NCBI GenBank assembly: GCA_902778985.1
Contig: CACYZS010000013.1
Coordinates: forward strand, 1-15,455
Direction of reading: 5' to 3'
Length of the DNA stretch: 15,455 nt
Source: an uncultured Ruminococcus sp.
Lineage (GTDB): Bacteria > Bacillota > Clostridia > Oscillospirales > CAG-272
Part shown: positions 1-7,900 of the stretch, in pieces
Numbering within the stretch: the stretch's first letter is position 1
Layout: each line of letters opens with the position of its first letter
Position numbers and translations under genes: made by a program
Notes under the pieces: generated by a model
Database searches by the model: none
Told to the model about the DNA's origin: nothing
What the model saw: the letters and a program-made list of their open reading frames with translations, nothing else

Positions 1-547
1 AAAGCAGGAACAGGGGCAGAATGAACAGGATGTGCTTGGTGATAAGCGACAGAGACAGAAGACCGACGAAGAGCCAGTCGCGTTTGCCGAACCGCTCGTC
101 CTCGTTGTAGAACGGGATGCTCAGAAGCGCGAGGAGGATCGCGATGTTATCGAACTGGTTGTGGTAGCCGGTGATGATGATCGACACGGGGTTCAAAAAG
201 AAGAGAAGCGCTTTTTTGACGTCGTAGCGGTTGGCGACGAAACACGCGATCCAAAGATCCGCCAGGGTAAGCGTCGAGACCATCATCACCCGGTACGCCG
301 GTTCCCAGTTCGTCAGCAGCGTCGCGATCCGGTACAGGATCCCCTGGATCACGAGGAAGATCGGTCCGTAGTTGTAGCGGTGGGTCTCGGCGTACACGTT
401 GCGGAAGTGCCCGGAGATCTCCCCGACGATGCAGTAGGATTCAAAGTCGTAGTTGTGTCCGACGGTCATCACCGCGAAACGCAGAAAAATGCCGATCGAG
501 ATCAGCGTGACGAAGATGATATGCTCTTTTTTGATTCGCGCTTCCAT
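1..547 (-). CDS. GT-C fold membrane glycosyltransferase (partial, C-terminus beyond left edge)
   Basis: The reverse strand reads open from an ATG at 547 to the left edge, giving 182 residues with no stop. The product is strongly hydrophobic: a membrane segment at about residues 9-29 is followed by an acidic motif DFESY (33-37) on the predicted outer side, then YNYGP (58-62) and further membrane segments at about 63-79, 86-106, 112-128, 133-145 and 158-182. An acidic motif after the first helix, a Y-x-GP motif and the NQFDNIAILLALL stretch (130-142) are typical of polyprenyl-phosphate-sugar dependent GT-C enzymes (mannosyltransferase/PMT/GT87-like). Such enzymes move sugars onto cell-surface acceptors; donor and acceptor here are unknown. 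GAGGAG lies 8 bases before the start and a near-consensus promoter lies further upstream. It is divergent from the isomerase gene at 808. The family call is by motif only; the exact GT family is uncertain. Confidence 0.8.
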   Translation of the reverse strand, partial: MEARIKKEHIIFVTLISIGIFLRFAVMTVGHNYDFESYCIVGEISGHFRNVYAETHRYNYGPIFLVIQGILYRIATLLTNWEPAYRVMMVSTLTLADLWIACFVANRYDVKKALLFFLNPVSIIITGYHNQFDNIAILLALLSIPFYNEDERFGKRDWLFVGLLSLSLITKHILFILPLFLL

Positions 548-593
548 GCCTGTTTCTCCTCGTTCGGGTGCGACGCGGCGGTCTGTATCCTTT

Positions 594-622
594 ATTATAT
601 ACCGAAACCGACCAACAATCAA
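594..622 (-). promoter_or_regulatory. Sigma-A type promoter for the glycosyltransferase gene
   Basis: Read on the minus strand, TTGATT (617-622) is separated by 17 bases from a perfect TATAAT (594-599), about 45 bases upstream of the start codon at 547. It drives transcription leftwards, away from the isomerase gene. Confidence 0.75.
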
Positions 623-741
623 GAACGATCGCCCAAAAAGTGCTTTTGTCCCGGTCGTTCGCCTTTTTTTGCGGGCGGCGACGCTTCCAAAGAAAGAGAA
701 AAAACAAATGCGCCCCGGCGCAAAAGTATTTCATTTTTTTC

Positions 742-770
742 TTGAAAAGCGCGTTCGTTTGTGATACAAT
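742..770 (+). promoter_or_regulatory. Sigma-A type promoter for the isomerase gene
   Basis: TTGAAA (742-747) is separated by 17 bases from TACAAT (765-770), placing transcription start near 777 and leaving a leader of about 30 bases before the ATG at 808. The AGGAG ribosome binding site is at 794-798. Confidence 0.75.
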
Positions 771-807
771 GATCTACGGAAAAAGACTGTGACAGGAGAA
801 AACAAGT

Positions 808-1665
808 ATGCTTTTTGCAACGCAAACGCAATGCCCCGTTGCCGCTTTCGGCTTTGCCCAAGGGATCAAACTGCTCTGTGAGGCGGGATACCCCGTGCTC
901 GACCTTTCGCTCGACGTCGCGGATCTCTCCGCGTTGCCGACCGACGAGGAAGCCAAAGAGGCGCTTGCGATCGGAAAATCTTTCGGCGTCCTTTTCAATC
1001 AGGCGCACGCGCCCTTCGGGTATCAGAAGTTTATCACGAAGATCCAGCCGGAGTTTTGGCGGGTGTTCGCGTTCGCTTCCAAGTTCGGCGTGAAACAGAT
1101 GATCGTTCACCCGCTGCAGCCGGGTCGCTACTACGGACACGAAAAGGAGATCTTTGATCTCAACGTGTCGTTCTACCGCAGTCTCCTGCCGCTGATCAAG
1201 GAGTACGGCGTCAAGGTCGCGATCGAGAATATGTGGCAGTACCACCCCGTCTGCCGCCGGATCGTCGACGATATCTGCGCCGATCCGAAGGAACTCGCAA
1301 ACCTTTACGACGCGCTCGACGATCCCGACCACTACACCGTCTGCCTTGATATCGGACACGTTCCGCTCTGCAACCGCGAGCCCGAGGACGCGGTCCGGAT
1401 CATCGGTCACGACCGCCTCGGCGCCCTGCACGTCCACGACGTCGACTACGTGAACGATCTGCACGTGCTTCCCGGGCTCGGCAAGATCAAGTGGGACGAG
1501 GTCTGCCGCGCGCTCGGCGAGATCGATTATAAGGGCGACTTCACGCTCGAGTCCGACAACACCTTCATTCCGTTTGAAAAAGAGTTCTATCCCAGCGTCG
1601 CGCGCTTCATGGCGGAACGCGCCAAGTTCCTGGCTGCCAAGGTCGACGCGTACCGCAAGCATTGA
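808..1665 (+). CDS. TIM-barrel sugar phosphate isomerase/epimerase
   Basis: The product has 285 residues, the usual length for the xylose isomerase-like TIM barrel family (AP endonuclease 2 superfamily), soluble and probably cytoplasmic. Expected barrel motifs appear in order: QAHAP (65-69) and IVHP (99-102) on early strands, AIENM with putative metal ligand E140, CLDIGH with D181 and H184, LHVHD with H208/H210, PGLGKIKWDEV (222-232), and TLES with E248 on the last strand. The two Glu, Asp and His residues form the usual divalent-metal site for isomerising or epimerising a sugar or related polyol. The substrate cannot be read from sequence. The start is fixed by AGGAG at 794-798, nine bases upstream. 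The gene is a single transcription unit with its own promoter and terminator; sugar metabolism context is limited to the divergent glycosyltransferase. Confidence 0.88.
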   Translation: MLFATQTQCPVAAFGFAQGIKLLCEAGYPVLDLSLDVADLSALPTDEEAKEALAIGKSFGVLFNQAHAPFGYQKFITKIQPEFWRVFAFASKFGVKQMIVHPLQPGRYYGHEKEIFDLNVSFYRSLLPLIKEYGVKVAIENMWQYHPVCRRIVDDICADPKELANLYDALDDPDHYTVCLDIGHVPLCNREPEDAVRIIGHDRLGALHVHDVDYVNDLHVLPGLGKIKWDEVCRALGEIDYKGDFTLESDNTFIPFEKEFYPSVARFMAERAKFLAAKVDAYRKH

Positions 1666-1713
1666 CGGTCGGTAAAGAACGGTTCCGCCCGTGCGTCCAA
1701 CCGTACGATTTGG

Positions 1714-1743
1714 AAAGGGAACCCCCTCGGGGGTTCCTTTTTT
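1714..1743 (+). terminator. Intrinsic terminator after the isomerase gene
   Basis: An 8-bp GC-rich stem, GGAACCCC (1718-1725) with GGGGTTCC (1730-1737), is closed by a CTCG loop and followed by six T (1738-1743). An A-rich run at 1714-1716 can pair with the T run and lengthen the stem. It lies 48 bases after the stop codon. A weaker hairpin, AGAAC/GTTCT at 1776-1791 followed by CTTTTT, may act as backup. Confidence 0.85.
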
Positions 1744-1819
1744 CGACGCACTCAAAGCAACGCGGCGCAGACAAAAGAACCCTTTTGTTCTCTTTTTCGG
1801 CAAAATGTGCATGACCAAC

Positions 1820-1848
1820 TTGATTTTTTCGAGGAAGGGTATTATAAT
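1820..1848 (+). promoter_or_regulatory. Sigma-A type promoter for the uL15/YjbR-like membrane protein
   Basis: TTGATT (1820-1825), a 17-base spacer and a perfect TATAAT (1843-1848) predict transcription start near 1855. That leaves a leader of about 195 bases before the ATG at 2052. Confidence 0.75.
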
Positions 1849-1854
1849 GAGAGT

Positions 1855-2051
1855 GTGACCATCATACGAAGGGGTTGACGCCCGGCGCGGCGTTTGTGAA
1901 GATCCCGACGAAAAGAGAGAGCGGCTGACCGATGCGTCGCCGTCTCAAATCCGTTCCCGATCGGAACAGCGGCGTACCGGAATACGGCGATCTTTTGCCG
2001 TGTGGGGGACGCTGCTTTTTTGTATTGACAAACCGAAAAGGAGAAAACGGA
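1855..2051 (+). promoter_or_regulatory. Long 5' leader, function unknown
   Basis: This is the predicted untranslated leader between the promoter and the start codon at 2052. It is unusually long for this window, where other leaders run about 30-75 bases. It holds a small stem, ACGGC/GCCGT, at about 1983-2000 around an eight-base loop, and then a T run at about 2016-2021. I recognise no riboswitch class. The reading frame of the downstream gene is open back to an ATG at 1932, but that ATG lacks a good ribosome binding site, so I treat this as leader. Confidence 0.4.
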
Positions 2052-3644
2052 ATGGAAAGCAAGAAAAACAAAATGAAAAAGTTCAGTCTGACCGGTCTTT
2101 GCATATCGGTCCTGCTTCTGGTGGCGGCGCTGATCTTCTATTATCTGCGCCCGTATAACGTCAGCCTCGCGTGCCTGATCGCGGCGGGCGTTTTGTGCGT
2201 CATTTTCCTGATTCTCTTCCTCGTCTCTCGCAGGAAGACCGCGCGGGACGCCGCGAAACCCGAACCCGCCCCGGCGGAAGCCGCCCCCGCGGAGGAACCG
2301 GCTCCCGAACCCGATGCTGAAGAAGAGGTTGCCGAGGAGACCGTTGAAGAGAGCGCAGAAGAGAGCGCAGAAGAGAGCGCAGAAGAGAGCGCAGAAGAGA
2401 GCGCAGAAGAGAGCGGCGAGGGCGTCGGGCTGAAAGAGAGTCTCGCGATCGCCTCTCACGCTCACCGCGCCGAGAAGATGTCCAAGGCGTATATTTCCGG
2501 CTATCTGCGTTCGGTCTACCCCGACAAGGTCGAACTGAACGAGCGCGGAAACGAAACCTCGACGGGACTTCCGCTCGCGGACACCCACTACGTCAAGGTG
2601 AAGGGCAAGAAAATCTGCTTCGTTTACGTCTACGAGACCGAGGGCGCGATGATGCTGCTGCTCAAGACCAAGGACGCGCTCGGCAAAGAGATGACCAAAG
2701 AGCACCACTCGGTCCGGCGGAGCGCTTTCCCGAAGGCGAAGGACGCGTGGTACTCCGTCGTCGTTGACGACAGTCTCTCGAACGCACAGGTCGAGGATAT
2801 GCTGGATCGCACCATCGCCCTCTACACCGGCGAACCGATCCCCGAAAAGGTCCCCGCCGAGGGTATCGGGCTGAAAGAAAGCCTTGACATCGCCGCGCAC
2901 GCGCACCGGATCGAAGAACTGACCAAACCGGCGATCGCCGCCTACCTGAAGAAGGTGTATCCGAACGTGGTCGAGGTCAACGAGCGCGACCACTTCACCA
3001 AGACCGGATTGCCGCTCGCCGATACCCACTACGTCACGGGCAAGGACGGCAAGAGTCTCTGTTTCATCTACGTCTACGAGACCGAAGGCGCGATGATGCT
3101 GCTGCTCAAAACCAAGGATCCGCTCGGCAACGAGTTCAAAAAGGAACACCACTCGGTCCGTCGGAGCGCCTTCCCGAAGGCAAAGGACGCGTGGTATTCG
3201 GTGGTCGTTGACGACAGCCTCTCGAATGCGCAGGTTGAGGATATGATCGACCGCACGATCGCGCTCTACACCGGCGAACCCGCCCCGAAGAAGACGAAAC
3301 ACATCGTCGCCCCGATCCACACGGTCGCCCACGTCACGGTCGCCGAAGCCAAAGCCATGGTCACCGACGAGCAGGCGGAAGACGCGATCGAGGAAGCCGT
3401 GACCGAGCATACCGGCAAGAAGGGCATCATCAACGTCGACACGCTCTCGAACGCCTTCGACGAGGGCGATACGGTCACGGTCGAAAAACTCAAGGAGAAG
3501 AAACTGATCCCCCCGAGCGTCGGGCAGGTCAAACTGCTCGCGCGCGGTACGCTGAACAAGGTGCTGCACGTCGAGTTGCAGGACTTCTCGCTTGAGGCGG
3601 TCAAAATGGTGATCGCGACCGGCGGTACCGTCAAGCATATTTGA
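2052..3644 (+). CDS. Membrane-anchored protein with two YjbR-like domains and a uL15-like C-terminus
   Basis: The chosen start (ATG 2052, AGGAG at 2039-2043, eight bases upstream) gives 530 residues. In order: two membrane helices (about 11-32 and 37-59); an Ala/Pro/Glu-rich linker (65-98); six tandem EESA-type units (99-121); two copies of a domain of about 138 residues (124-262 and 271-410); a hydrophilic segment; and a C-terminal module (about 458-530). Both copies contain the block FPKAKDAWYSVVVDD followed by an acidic helix, which resembles the end of MmcQ/YjbR (CyaY-fold) proteins. The C-terminus, with INVDTL (459-464), DGxTVT-like EGDTVT (471-476), LIPPSV, LARGTLNKVLHV, FSLEAVK and TGGTV, follows the C-terminal half of ribosomal protein uL15 (L15/L18e fold). 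It is not a genuine ribosomal L15, because the length, membrane anchor and neighbours are wrong. Function is unknown. The helical hairpin suggests both termini are cytoplasmic, which would place the domains inside the cell. Confidence 0.85.
   Translation: MESKKNKMKKFSLTGLCISVLLLVAALIFYYLRPYNVSLACLIAAGVLCVIFLILFLVSRRKTARDAAKPEPAPAEAAPAEEPAPEPDAEEEVAEETVEESAEESAEESAEESAEESAEESGEGVGLKESLAIASHAHRAEKMSKAYISGYLRSVYPDKVELNERGNETSTGLPLADTHYVKVKGKKICFVYVYETEGAMMLLLKTKDALGKEMTKEHHSVRRSAFPKAKDAWYSVVVDDSLSNAQVEDMLDRTIALYTGEPIPEKVPAEGIGLKESLDIAAHAHRIEELTKPAIAAYLKKVYPNVVEVNERDHFTKTGLPLADTHYVTGKDGKSLCFIYVYETEGAMMLLLKTKDPLGNEFKKEHHSVRRSAFPKAKDAWYSVVVDDSLSNAQVEDMIDRTIALYTGEPAPKKTKHIVAPIHTVAHVTVAEAKAMVTDEQAEDAIEEAVTEHTGKKGIINVDTLSNAFDEGDTVTVEKLKEKKLIPPSVGQVKLLARGTLNKVLHVELQDFSLEAVKMVIATGGTVKHI
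2346..2417 (+). repeat. 12-bp tandem repeat encoding EESA units
   Basis: Five perfect copies of GAAGAGAGCGCA (2346-2405) are followed by a sixth copy ending GC instead of CA (2406-2417). Each unit adds four residues, so copy-number change keeps the frame and only alters the length of the acidic linker between the membrane anchor and the first YjbR-like domain. Confidence 0.95.
2421..2837 (+). repeat. YjbR-like domain, copy 1
   Basis: This encodes residues 124-262 of the membrane protein. It starts GVGLKES and ends IALYTGEP. It aligns collinearly with copy 2 at 2862-3281, offset 147 residues. The last 44 or so residues of the two copies differ at a single position (DML versus DMI), while synonymous third positions do differ. 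Confidence 0.85.
2862..3281 (+). repeat. YjbR-like domain, copy 2
   Basis: This encodes residues 271-410, starting GIGLKES and ending IALYTGEP. The N-terminal half has diverged more from copy 1 (RIEELTKPAIAAYLKK against RAEKMSKAYISGYLRS) than the C-terminal half. Either the C-terminal half is under stronger constraint, or gene conversion has acted there. Confidence 0.85.
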
Positions 3645-3682
3645 CCGTCAACAAACGGGCGGAATAAAAAAGAATACCGGAA

Positions 3683-3738
3683 GGGCGGGCAGAAATGCCC
3701 GCCCCCGCCTTGCGTTTTGCGCCGCCGGGGTCTTTTTT
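3683..3738 (+). terminator. Probable terminator region after the membrane protein gene
   Basis: A perfect 9-bp GC-rich stem, GGGCGGGCA (3683-3691) with TGCCCGCCC (3696-3704), is capped by a GAAA tetraloop. The T run does not follow directly; it lies at 3733-3738, after a second weaker pairing of CCCCG with CGGGG. The first hairpin is certain as a structure. Which hairpin terminates is not. Confidence 0.6.
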
Positions 3739-3748
3739 CGACAACCGA

Positions 3749-3777
3749 TTGCATAATTCTTTTTCTTATGATATAAT
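3749..3777 (+). promoter_or_regulatory. Sigma-A type promoter for the MscS/repeat-protein unit
   Basis: TTGCAT (3749-3754), a 17-base spacer and TATAAT (3772-3777) predict transcription start near 3784 and a leader of about 45 bases. Confidence 0.75.
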
Positions 3778-3829
3778 AAACTCGGTATTTATGCGTACCT
3801 CTTGAAATCTACGGCAAGGAGTTTGAAAA

Positions 3830-4873
3830 ATGGAGAACGAAAAGAAGAAATCCAAGTTCAAGATCAAGGTGACGGCGGAACTGATCCTGCAATGCATCGC
3901 GTATCTGATCCTGCTCGTATACGCCGTCTTTATGATCTTCGGCGACAAGATGTTCGACCCGATGGACGAATTCTGGCGCAGCCTCAACATCTTCGGCAAA
4001 GCCGGGGAGTACAATATCGCGATCCGCATGATCAGTTACGGGATCTTTCTGCTCGGCGTGAGTTTCGTCGTCCGGTTCGTGCTGATGCAGTTCGCTCGGT
4101 TGCTTCACCGCGGGAAGGCGATTGTCGAGATCATCTGCAGTCTGATCAAATACGCGGCGGTGATCGTTCTGCTCTTCTTCATTCTGAAGACCGCGGGACT
4201 TGATACCACGGCGATCCTCGCCGGTATCGGGATCTTCGGCTTGATCGTCGGTCTCGGCGCGCAGCCGCTGATCGCCGACATCATCGCCGGACTTTTCATC
4301 GTCTTTGAAAAGGTCTTCGACGTCGGCGACATCATCGTGGTCGACGGTTTCCGCGGCACGGTCAAGGAGATCGGCATCCGCACGACGCAGATCGTCGACG
4401 CGGGCGGCAACGTCAAGATCATCAACAACTCCGACGTGAAGACGGTGATCAATATGACCAATCAACTCTCGCTCGCGATCTGCGACATCGGGATCGAGTA
4501 CGGCGAGTCGCTCGAGCGCGTCGAGGCGATCTTAAAGGACAATCTGGACGCGATCAGAGAGGCGATCCCCGACATCAAAGAGGGGCCGTACTACCGGGGC
4601 GTCGCCGAACTCGGCGATTCCGCCGTGGTCCTGCGCTTCGTCGCCAACTGCGAGGAAGACGACCGTTACCAGGTCGAACGCGACCTGAACCGCCAGTTCA
4701 AACTCCTTTTCGATAAATACAACATCAACATTCCGTTTACGCAGGTCGTGGTCAATCAGCCGGTCGAGTTTACCGACGCGACCAAGCACGAGAAGAAAAA
4801 AGCCGGCGAATTCGTCGAGGAACAGAAGGAACTCAGCAAAGGGATCGCCGACGGAGAAGGGAACAATATCTAA
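3830..4873 (+). CDS. MscS-family mechanosensitive ion channel
   Basis: The product is a 347-residue membrane protein that would open under membrane tension to release solutes on hypo-osmotic shock. Membrane helices lie at about residues 17-37, 66-86 and 104-122. They are followed by the pore-lining TM3 (about 127-160), rich in Gly and Ala, with the family-type core GLGAQPLIADIIAG (141-154). The beta domain follows: FDVGDIIVVDGFRGTVKEIGIRTTQI (163-188) then NVKIINNSDV (194-203), as in MscS. The soluble alpha/beta domain reaches about 310, and a charged tail ends the protein. AAGGAG at 3816-3821 sets the start, eight bases away. Only 36 bases separate its stop from the next gene and I see no terminator between, so the two are probably cotranscribed. 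Confidence 0.93.
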   Translation: MENEKKKSKFKIKVTAELILQCIAYLILLVYAVFMIFGDKMFDPMDEFWRSLNIFGKAGEYNIAIRMISYGIFLLGVSFVVRFVLMQFARLLHRGKAIVEIICSLIKYAAVIVLLFFILKTAGLDTTAILAGIGIFGLIVGLGAQPLIADIIAGLFIVFEKVFDVGDIIVVDGFRGTVKEIGIRTTQIVDAGGNVKIINNSDVKTVINMTNQLSLAICDIGIEYGESLERVEAILKDNLDAIREAIPDIKEGPYYRGVAELGDSAVVLRFVANCEEDDRYQVERDLNRQFKLLFDKYNINIPFTQVVVNQPVEFTDATKHEKKKAGEFVEEQKELSKGIADGEGNNI

Positions 4874-4909
4874 CCGTTTTTCAAAACTTCCGACTATAGG
4901 GGCAGAGTA

Positions 4910-7900
4910 GTGAAAAGCGAACTCAACAACTACGGGATCAAAAATCCCGACGGTATGATCCGGAACCGGTTCAACGAGGTGAGAAACACCTTTGCGAACG
5001 ACGGGCGCCGGTTCGTCGGGGAAACGCCGCTCCGGGGACAGCGCGAGGTAAATAAAACGGCGGAGAATTTCGATTTCAGAAAGACGCCGCAAAAAGCCGC
5101 CGCCCCGACGGGACAACCGTCCGCGAGCACGTTTTCCGATCTGCAGACCGCCGCGGATCAGACGTTAGCCGCCACTTCCTCTACGACCGCTTCGACGGCA
5201 TCGGGGACCGCGGCTGCTTCTGCGTCCGCGTCTGCGACTGCGACCGCAACCGGAACGGCGTCCGCCGCCGGAGCCGCCGCAGCAGGCGCTACCGCCGCCA
5301 CCGCCACCGTCGCGACCGGAGCCGCCACGGCAGCGGGCGCCATCGCCGCCACCGTCGCGACCGCTGCGCTCGTCGTCGCCGTCTTCGTCAGTACGCTGGC
5401 GATCAACCTCTCGCTTCTGCTTGCGGGCATGACCAGTCTGATCTTCCGCGTCGATATGACCGGCGCGCAGGACGAGGACTTCGAGACGCCGATCTACGCG
5501 ACCATCACCGACGGAGACGAGTACTTCGCACAGCAGCAGGTCTATCGGGACACCCTGCTTCTGACCTTCGAGGGGTTGGAACCGGGGACGGAATATACCG
5601 TTACCGTCAAAAATGAAGAAAAGATCTTCTTTGAAAAAACCTACGTCACGGCGACCGAAGAGGTCGAACGCGGCTTCCTTTCGGCGTGGAACGAAGGAAA
5701 CGAGATCTTTATCATCGTCGAAGGCGTGATCCTCGCCGACAAGGAACGGTTTACCGTGACCGCCAAGGACGATCGCGGCAACGTGATCTTTGCGCGCGAC
5801 GGCGTCGAGGAGTTTGCAGAATACAGTTTCAAACTCGACAAACCGCGCAATCTGTTCTTCACGCTGCTGGTCGGCGGAGAGGTCGCTGCGGCGACCGAGA
5901 TCCGGATGCCGGAATTCGAGTCGGAGTACGATTTCGAAAACGCCTATTGGTCGTGGAGCGACGACGGCACGTACGCCACGGTCTCCTTTGAAAACTTCTT
6001 TGGCGGCGAGCCGCTTCAACTGACGGCGGAGATCACCGAAAACGTCGATCTGGAGCCGACCTGCGAGACCGAGGGACAGATGACCTGCTACGCCAGCGCG
6101 ACCATAGGCGACCGGGACTACAGCGACGAAAGAACCGTGATCCTGTCCGCGCTCGGACACGCATACACGGCGGAATTCGAGTGGGTAGAAGGCGGGGACG
6201 ATACCTACGTCGCCGCGGGCGCGGTCCTGACCTGCTCGCACAACCCCGACCATACGCTGACGCTCGAAGCGACCTTGACGCGGCAAGAGTTTGACGCGAC
6301 CTGCTCCGACGACGCCTATACCGTTTACGTCGCGACGGTCGAGCAGGACGGCGAGACCTTTGAAGACACCCGGACGAAGTTCCGCGAGGGAACGGCGCTC
6401 GGGCACGAATATCCCGACCTCTACTCGGACGAGCCGGACGAAAGCGCGTTCGAGATCACCCGGAACGAGATCGGGGAAGTCACCGCAGCGACCGTGACGC
6501 TGACCTGCCTGCGCTGTAAGGAAACGCATACGATCCCGGCGACCGAGATCGAGCGGATGACGTGGAACGCCAACGTCTGCGAGGACACCGAGGCCGAGTT
6601 CTACCTCTTCTGGGACAGCGAAGGCATCATGGAGTACGCCAAGTACGTGACCGTTCCGGTCACCCCGTTGGGACACGACTATGAGCCCGATTGGGAATGG
6701 GAAATGAACGTGGACGGTTGGTACAACGAGGACGGCGCGACGCTGTTCTTCGTCTGTTCGCGCGACCACAACCACCGTATCCGGATCGCAACGGCAACGG
6801 TCGAGGTGGATCGCGACCGCTTCATCGAAGCGACCTGTGAAGATCCGGCACAGTCGATCTACGTCGCGACGGTGCAATACGAGGGCAAGACCTACACCGA
6901 CGAGCAAACCATCGTCTGGGAATACTCGGCGCTCGGACACGACTTCGGCGATCTTTACGAGAACGAGCCGGGCGAAGACTGCTTCCATATCGTGAAAAAC
7001 GAAAACGGTGAGATCACGTCGGCGTCGATGACGCTGCACTGTGCGCGCTGTGACCGCGACGTTACGATGGACGCCGTCGAGATCGACGCAACCTCGCTGA
7101 ACGGAGACAACATCTGCGAGGACGGCGGCACGGCGCAGTACTACCTGTTCTGGAACCAGAACGGACTGGAGTACGACAAATATGTCGAAAGCGAGGTCGG
7201 ACCGATCGGTCACGACTTCGGCAACGAGCACTTCAACTGGACCGAGGACGGCGACGGCGGCTATTCGGGCGCGACCTTGGCCTTCTACTGCTCTCACGAC
7301 GGGAATCATACCGAAACGGTGCCTGCGACCGTGACGAGCGAATCTCACGAGGCGACCTGTGAAGATAACGCCTGCGTCGTCTGGACCGCGACGGCGGAAT
7401 ACGAGGGCAGGACCTACACCGATACGCAGACGATTACCGACTACGGTTCCTACCTCGGGCACGATTATCCCGATCCGATGTACGACGGCGAGCAGACCGG
7501 GCTCTCGATCGAGTACCGGCAGAACGAGCGCGGCGAGATCGTCGGCGCGACGATGACGCTGACCTGCGCGCGCTGCGGTCATACCGAGACCTACGAAGCG
7601 AGCGAGATCGAGTTGATGGAAGACCATACGGTCAACCTCTGCGAAGACGGCGGCGAGGCGACCTATTACGTCTTCTGGAACGACAACGGTATGGAGGTCG
7701 CGAAGTACAAGACCGTGACGGTCGATCCGCTCGATCACGATTACGGCGAACCCGTTTTCGACTGGACCGAGGACGGCGACGGCGGCTACACGGGCGCGAC
7801 GGCGACCTTCACCTGTAACCGCAACGGCGAACACGAAAGCGTGAGCGCGGCGGAACTGTCGCACGAGTATTTTGCGGCGACCTGCGAAACCGACGCCTAC

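Noticed and set aside
1714-1743. Relation of the isomerase terminator to the 41-bp repeat through the shared GGGAACCCCC
   Set aside because: Only ten bases match and the rest of the repeat is absent; the match is explained by a simple GC stem.
1932-2051. N-terminal extension of the uL15/YjbR membrane protein from an ATG at 1932
   Set aside because: There is no good ribosome binding site, the added 40 residues are basic and would precede the membrane helix oddly, and ATG 2052 has AGGAG at ideal spacing.
3423-3644. Genuine ribosomal protein L15 gene
   Set aside because: The similar segment is only about 70 residues, fused behind a membrane anchor and other domains, and no ribosomal operon neighbours are present.
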